Shown here: positions 57,150 to 64,000 of the stretch, in pieces
Position numbering within the stretch: position 1 is the stretch's first letter
Layout of the letters: every line of letters starts with the position of its first letter
DNA from: Antedon mediterranea
Taxonomy: Eukaryota > Echinodermata > Crinoidea > Comatulida > Antedonidae
DNA: 64,000 bases
NCBI RefSeq assembly: GCF_964355755.1
Contig: NC_092675.1
Location: 18,552,912 to 18,616,911, forward strand
Reading direction: 5' to 3'
Program-made: the position numbers and the translations under genes
Notes under the pieces: generated by a model
The model's input: the letters and a program-made list of their open reading frames with translations, nothing else
Told to the model about the DNA's origin: nothing
Database searches by the model: none

Positions 57150-60100
57150 TTGCCAATTTGCCTAATAAACAAACTAATATCCCATTATCAACATGAATAA
57201 TTAGTATGAAAAATATTGTAATATCCGTATGAGTAATGCCTGACTAATAATAAAACGACAATAAAGCAATCTGGATACATTCTTAACATCATAATTGCGT
57301 CTAACATTATTACAGCCATCGTTATTACACTTTATATATTTAACCTTGATATTTATATGTTGTACTTTTTAGCTGATAGTACGGTACCATTATATAAACG
57401 CGTGTTTTATCTTCTCCTATGATTACGTACAGTTTATTTTTTCAGGAAGGGAAATAAATGTATAATATATGTTTTACAAAATGTGTTTCTTTTCATTATA
57501 TACTTTATTATTAATTTGCATCTATTTCTACGTCTTCCGATTCAGCTTTTTGTTTGTTCGGTAAGGCTACGTTCACACCCGGACGTTAATGCTTACGGTA
57601 CTAATCTGTACTGTACACAGGACCCTTGGTCTGAATGTAGTTTAAAACTGGAAAAGACTAATTTTTAATCATTTATTAGATTAATTTTGTCGTTTCGTAA
57701 AATACAATGGCGTACCGGTACACCTGTCTTAACACGTAGTACTGATATATTGCCCTCTATGATCAAGAATAATATAGAAATCAATTCTACAGATTCTATG
57801 AAATATAGATGCGGTAAACACACTACTCAATTTAATAGCAAGGTTTGTAGGCCTATATTATGCAAGTTGTAATATTCCCAGTGGAAAAAAAGAGGACAGA
57901 ATTGCGTGCATTACGGTTAGACCTACTGTAGGTGTTTATACAATCGTACTGTATTCGTTTAAGAAGCGTTTGACTGTGGCAAAGCTTTGTTCGATGAGCG
58001 ATCTACGGTTTTAACATCCGTGTTTTTCAAGTAGATTTCTGCCAGTAAATCAATGACTTAGTTCTTATCTTACTCTTTTCAACACACGAGTTTAGCTACT
58101 GTGGTTATTTTTTGTAATGTGTACGGGCTATGACCCACAACTAAAGAAGGAGTATACCTACAATCAGATAAGTAAGTAAGTTACACATTTTATTATTTTC
58201 ATTTACGAATTTCAAGATTCAAGAAACGTTATTGGTCCACTTTAAAATGGAAATTTGTTTTGCTTGGCATGATTATGACAACAAAGCAAAAATACATCTA
58301 ATTGCAAATGACAATGTTAAAAAAAAACTATTAAAAGCGCCAAGGCTCTGTTATACCTTAATGCAGTGTTATTTGAAACATATATAAAATCATTCGATTG
58401 TGCTGTGACATATAAACTATTAGGGTGATTAAAACGGTCAAGGGTTTTATTTAGCTGTTATCAACAAAACGATCTATTGAGAAAACGAAGTTTAAAACAG
58501 TACATAGGCCTATTATAGTTCCTATGAAAGAATCACTCAATTTTCATAGAGTTATCATATTACAACTGAACATTATATCGATGCTCTAAATAATTCCTCT
58601 TTCTATAAGTATTTGTTATAACTTTATTTTCATCTTGACTGTGTAATTTGGAGTAATTATAGAAAAGTACAGTGTTCCAATTACTATTTAAGAAAATATA
58701 ATGTACTGTATTGTTTTGATATGATATGAGCATGGATAAAGTATTATAAGTCTATGTCATAGGTGAAAAATGACTTTCAGAATATAATTCGTTATCTTGT
58801 TATTCTACATCAGTACATACGGTACCGTACAATTCAATCCGATTCGATTATCAATGTGTAACCTGTTCACTTAATTATGTTTTTATTTCTGTAAGTACAT
58901 TATATTCGATGTGAATTTCCCGAGGCACGTTCTGCCATTGTTTAACACACTTGGAAACTTGCTCTGTTGGCTACATTAAGACGTTTATTAGTTCATATTG
59001 TATATTGTGTCTGTAAAATATTTCTATTACTCTGGTGGTCAATTTTAACCAAACACTTTCCCAGTGTAACACAACATAATTGATATTTAGTACTAGCAAG
59101 ATGTAATAACAGTCTAAAGAATTAAAAAAATAATAATATTAATAATAGTCCAAACAAGATACGCTATCGTTAAAAAATTATTACATTTTTACATAATACG
59201 GTAGGTTATCAATCTTCATGAAAATATTTCATAAATCCAAGGTTATTTTACCTATAGTTTTCAATCATGTATTAATCTTAAATCTCAAATAACGGACCAG
59301 TTTGCGATCAATGTTTTTGAAGTTGCGTTTATAGGCCTACAATTCCTACATTTCAGGACTAATAGGGTGGAGTGGGACTGGTCACGTCACCCAACCCACT
59401 TCTCAGGGTACGCACACGATAGCTATTTAGTGTAAATACAGCAGCTTAGATAATTAATTAATTTTACAAATAGTCATATAAAATAATTAATTGCTTTATA
59501 AATTGATATATAATTTACATTCGTACTTGAATTATAAAAAACTGCACTTTCATTTATTATGAGATATGGTTCTGATGGAATAGAGATTGATTTTCTTTGT
59601 GTGAATAATTCATGATATTTTGGGTCAATAAAATATACAATTCTTATTTTATGGATTAATTTTTTTGGATCAAAATAAAAATATTGAATTTTAAAAGCTC
59701 TTAAAAATATAATGATAAGCAAATAATTCACCAAGTATAACGAGAGAAGAGTAAAATTACATAACAGTTTAGGCCCTCAGAATTTAACATTACAAGTTGG
59801 TAAATGATTGTTGATTTGAATGATTGATTGAATAACGAAAGGATGGACGAAATTGATGGATGTCTGGATAAATTAGATAAATTATTAGATGGAAAGAGAT
59901 TGAACGTTAGATGATGGAAAGACGAGTAAATGATACGTGTTACTGCTGCTTGGTGATGGGTAGTGTTTTTGCTTGTATTTACTGGTCCCTGTGAGTGGGT
60001 GGATAGGTGGGATGACATGATTGATAACCTGTATCTAAAATCGATGTAGCAATTTTCGTTGCGATTACCGCGTCATAAATTCATAAACTTCCAACTTATT

Positions 60101-62860
60101 ATTATGAAACATAATATTTGTTGTGCTACACGTGTCGAAAAGTCAGATCAACCCTAATTACCAAATGTGTAATGATAATGGATATAAAACGTGCACACAC
60201 TCGTCTTCATACATTAGTGGTATGGTTAATTACTATAGATTATAGGCAAATCACTATTACTAATAGTTAATAACGTATCAGACAGTTGGCTTCGAAAATG
60301 TATACGGTTCGGTATTATAGTAGGCTAGTGATAGTACGTTATTATCTTCTTCAGATGACGTTATTCTACACCCGCAAACAACTTAAAAGAAATACCTTCC
60401 TTTGTTTTGTCAGAAAGTATAACATTATTCGTTTATTCAATTAATTAATACACCGCTTCCATCTTCAAATACAATAAAAATCAAGCGCTTGATGGGTGTG
60501 GTTGGCCGCGAAGTAAAACATAGACGCGCCCTTGTACAATACAGATTTGGATTCGATCGCGCAATTCAACACTACGCTAAGAAATGTTTACAAAAGAAAT
60601 ACACATCATGCGAAATGAAACATTGAAATAGAAAGTACACTTTTACTTTAGATGAGTTTAAATCTTTTGCCATGGTCCAAACCTACTAACAATCTTTGAA
60701 ATTGAAGAAAATACACTATGTGATGCGAAATGAAACATTCAAATAGACAGTATACTTTTACTTTAGATGAGTTATCAGTAATCCACCATTAGGCGGGGTT
60801 CTCCATGGTCCAAACCATTTTTTTCTAATGGGTTTGGAAGATACTTCCCCAAATCTTCGAATCTCCGTGACTGAATATCTCATCAAATTATTATTGTTAT
60901 GTACATAGCCATACCATGGCATAACGATACGGTATTATGGTATTGTATTACCAGGGATCTCATTCGTTCCCGGTATTACCATTTACAGAATGAATGTATC
61001 GAATCATCACACACATAATGATTCTTCTTTTTTGAAAAATCGTTAATTCGTGAAAGTATAGTATTAGCTGCATTGACAATCAATAACATCTTATAACATT
61101 GTACATAAAAGAAGTTTGAATAAAAAAAACGATGATGCCGCAGGGTTGTGTTCATATAGCATTTTGTATGCGGAAAGTGAGGTTTTAGTTTTGTATTTCG
61201 ATTTAAAAATACCCAGGCTAAACAGAAAATAAATTAACAGAAAATATTCACATATTTTATAAGAAGAATACATTAAAACATTAAATCACAAAACCCAACT
61301 TTAGAGCTTAAGACTCTTTTCTTATGACGTCATGTTAATTTATTGTGCGCATGCGTTTAGTTTGTTTTGGCAATTTTTGTCAAGTTGTTGCTCATCGTCG
61401 GACCCAATTTCGTCGCTTCTAGTATTAAAAAAAAAATCGATTTTAGTAGACGACGAAGACTTGAACCAATGAATTCCTAGTTCTTTACAAATCAACTTTC
61501 AACTGAAGGGTAAAACCTGCAGGCCTAAGTTTAATTATGGTTATTCTAAGGTTTCAATAACAATAGCATGTCTTCTGATAATTACATGTTTGTTGCACTA
61601 ATTAGTGACGTGATTGTTGCTATTGAATTAATATTTGAAGATGCATAATTAATTTGGAAATAATTCGTAATAATATTATACCCTTGAGTTTCAATTAATG
61701 TTGTATGTTTTCAAGACACCTAAAGTAGAAACAACTTATCCAGTCCTCAACTGTCTCTACATAGATTAACATGTATAAAGTACATTAAGTATCGTTTATG
61801 CTCATTTTATATTCTCATTCATAATCATAATCCACTGAGTGTCATTGATTCTTTAACACACCTCTGTATCTTTTCGAAACATTCAATAGGATGTGATTGA
61901 ACTATAATTATGTTTCATGGACAATATTCTCAAATATAAAAATAGTTTACACTTGTGGAATCATTGTGTAAGCGTGTGTTTTCCGGTTGCTTCGATTACA
62001 TCATTTTGATACAAACGCCTCTCGGGATGTAAATCTTCTTTTTGGCATGTACAGGGCTATCCCTTGTTTTTCTGTATTTTGCTAGCTTTGTATGGTATAG
62101 AAATAAATCAAATCATCAACCGTCGGAAAAGGAATTTAATTGAAAACAGATTATCACAGTAAACCAAAAATCCATGCTCTGTACGAAATTATTTAACAAG
62201 TATAGGACCTTGTTAGATTTAAATGAAGTACTATACAGTACAAAAGACAGACAGATCACTTGAAACCAAAGGGCTCTTCAGAATCACAATTATCTTGCCG
62301 ATTTAGTGGTTCTTGAATAACGCCCGAAACATATGTTATCTTGCAGTTTCGAATCATACTTTATACATAGCTTAATTCAATAGTTGGTAGCCTTTTACTT
62401 GTTTTATCTTACGGGAGTACACTCTATCATACGACAACAACTCAAGCTTAGGCTTAAGAAATTTCTAATTTCTGAATTTGATAATTATATACAAATTACT
62501 ATTTTTGTCGATCAATATTATCTAATTTGTTATTTTACAATCTTAATATTTTCGAAAACAAATTCAATAGACACACTTTTATTTTATTTATTATTAAGAA
62601 GCGTGAAATTAGAAGTCAGCCGTTAGCTTCCTCGGTGTAGACTTCTCCATTATTAATAACAAATTTATCAGAAAAGCAACTGAGAGAATGAATCAATAAA
62701 ATGAGAATATTAATCATTATCCTTTACAGTATCAGAATTGTTTTAAATGATATTAGGTTTAGATGCTATTCAAATGTTCTATATATTCTATTGTTTTGTA
62801 CTTATTATGGTGTCGTTACATAATTATACATAATATTAATTTGAGTTACTACTAATAGTC
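57150..62860. other. Gene-poor stretch with repeat debris
   Basis: I found no exon with splice sites and a recognisable product. Visible items: a one-sided 'ggctacgttcacac' motif near 57568 related to the MITE at 37424; a possible retroposon end at 58205-58340; a degenerate GATG/TGAT-rich stretch at 59800-59935; a 56-bp direct repeat pair at 60602 and 60717; and a possible retroposon end at 61985-62115. Confidence 0.5.
60602..60775 (+). repeat. Pair of 56-bp direct repeats
   Basis: 'gatgcgaaatgaaacattc' plus 'acttttactttagatgagtt' occur at about 60605-60660 and 60720-60773, with few changes. The phrase 'ccatggtccaaacc' also recurs (60671 and 60804). Non-coding. Confidence 0.6.
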
Positions 62861-62866
62861 AAATTT

Positions 62867-63250
62867 GGTACTTGATGATTGTGTATTCTTGTTCTCAAGT
62901 TGAAGAGAATTCGGTACTTAATGGTTAGGTATTCTTGCCTTCCAGTGGAAGAGAATTCGGTACTTAATGGTTAGATATTCTTGCCTTCCAGTGTAAGAGA
63001 ACTTGGTACTTGATGATTAGGTATTCTTGTTCTCAAGTTGAAGAGAATTCGGTACTTTTAATGGTTAGGTATTCTTGCCTTCCAGTGGAAGAGAACTTGG
63101 TACTTGATGATTAGGTATTCTTGTTCTCAAGTTGAAGAGAATTCGGTACTTAATGGTTAGGTATTCTTGCCTTCCAGTGGAAGAGAACTTGGTACTTGAT
63201 GAGGTATTTTTGTTCTACAGTGGAAGAGAACTTAACTTGGTACTTGATGA
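62867..63250 (+). repeat. 46-bp minisatellite with two alternating unit types
   Basis: About eight units. Type A reads 'ggtacttgatgattaggtat' then 'tcttgttctcaagttgaaga'. Type B reads 'ggtacttaatggttaggtat' then 'tcttgccttccagtggaaga'. The order is approximately A-B-B-A-B-A-B, then a partial mixed unit. Confidence 0.9.
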
Positions 63251-64000
63251 TTGAGTATGAGCAACTAAATTACATGTTAATAATGGTATTTTTTTTACAG
63301 CTGTACGTCGATCTGTATTATTAGGAAGATATTCATATTGTTGAAGCGCATTTACTTGTATGTGTGTGTATAACATTGCTTGTTTACGACTTCATTGCAT
63401 TTAGAAGTTAAAGAAGTCCACCACGACACCTTTAGTTAATGACATCAGGGAATTATGATCAAACGCACGTCATATACAACACTTCTTCATTGTTGCAAAT
63501 TAGACCACCTTGGTTGAAACACATATTTAGAAAATGCTTTAACTACTGATAAAGATTAATATAAAGACGTTTTCCACAATCCTGTTTTACCTTGATACAC
63601 CGTGCTGCATGCAGAATAGGCCTATTTTGATAACATCAGTAATAAAAAAAATAAGACATGATTACCATTATCATACGCCGGCCTACTTATTTTTGAACAA
63701 GTATAGACAATACCTCGCCCACAAGACGAGATAAACTGCAGGTTTAGACACCGAGAGAAAAGAAAAACATTTAACCAATCCCAATGTTATATATCTACAC
63801 GACTAAATTTTAAAAGTTGTTAGTTCGATGCATAAAAGGAGTACTGTAATTGAAAGTTTGTAGTTCGATTAGGCCAAAATGATATAGACTTTGAGGTAAG
63901 TTTACGGCTCGTCATTTAAAAAGTTTTAGCTCTAAATGCGATTAAAGTCCTTAATACAGCCCTACTAATACGAAACGCTTTATTTTGTATATTGCATCAT
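63251..64000. other. Non-coding end of window
   Basis: No gene, RNA or clear repeat was recognised. Confidence 0.45.

Noticed and set aside
57565-57645. Second copy of the MITE found at 37424-37622
   Set aside because: Only one end motif (ggctacgttcacac) is convincing; the other end is too weak to call.
57483-57872. Two ORFs of 61 codons as possible small genes
   Set aside because: Low-complexity hydrophobic or unremarkable peptides without splice, promoter or family support.
59728-60018. Minus-strand Ser/His/Asn-rich ORF of 96 codons
   Set aside because: Derived from a degenerate GATG/TGAT-rich simple sequence.

Overview
The window is animal nuclear DNA: AT-rich, with split genes whose exons I joined by hand at GT-AG sites, and many interspersed repeats. 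The genes are a choline acetyltransferase, an MMP with a probable GPI tail, a four-domain C-type lectin, SAMD8 (SMSr) and a group XII phospholipase A2. Together with CR1-type retrotransposons and the frequent palindrome TAGGCCTA, they suggest a marine invertebrate deuterostome, most likely an echinoderm. That is inference; the species is not determinable here.

Layout. 1-6.4 kb: one orphan exon-like ORF (1707-1892), MITEs, a (TA)n tract and a repeat unit carrying a tRNA-like gene with an odd anticodon. 6485-21399 (+): CHAT in eleven coding exons. Its 9.6 kb last intron holds two arrays of a 65-bp satellite, with a nearly intact 4.5 kb CR1-like LINE inserted between them. 21.4-28.7 kb: intergenic, with SINEs, MITEs and a dead LINE fragment. 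28888-34279 (+): complete seven-exon MMP gene with a TATA box. 35558-37402 (+): intronless secreted lectin with four CTLDs in an ABAB pattern. 37.4-42.6 kb: a large fold-back repeat with a younger MITE inserted in it. 43220-47627 (-): SAMD8, divergent from PLA2G12.

The shared 5' region of SAMD8 and PLA2G12 is duplicated in tandem (about 5.2 kb; 45961-51187 and 51188-56430) with almost no divergence. As a result, complete SAMD8 uses the left copy and complete PLA2G12 (54207-56802) uses the right copy. Between them lie a PLA2G12 copy without its last exon and a SAMD8 copy cut inside a coding exon, where the junction creates a stop codon. This is either a very recent duplication or an assembly artefact. 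57-64 kb shows no gene, only SINE and LINE debris and a 46-bp minisatellite.

The genes do not form a pathway. CHAT serves cholinergic transmission, the MMP matrix turnover, the lectin probably sugar recognition, and SAMD8 and PLA2G12 are separate lipid enzymes that may share a bidirectional promoter. The most unusual structures are the SAMD8/PLA2G12 duplication, the satellite-LINE composite in CHAT with ORF1 and ORF2 in one frame, and the over-represented palindrome TAGGCCTA.
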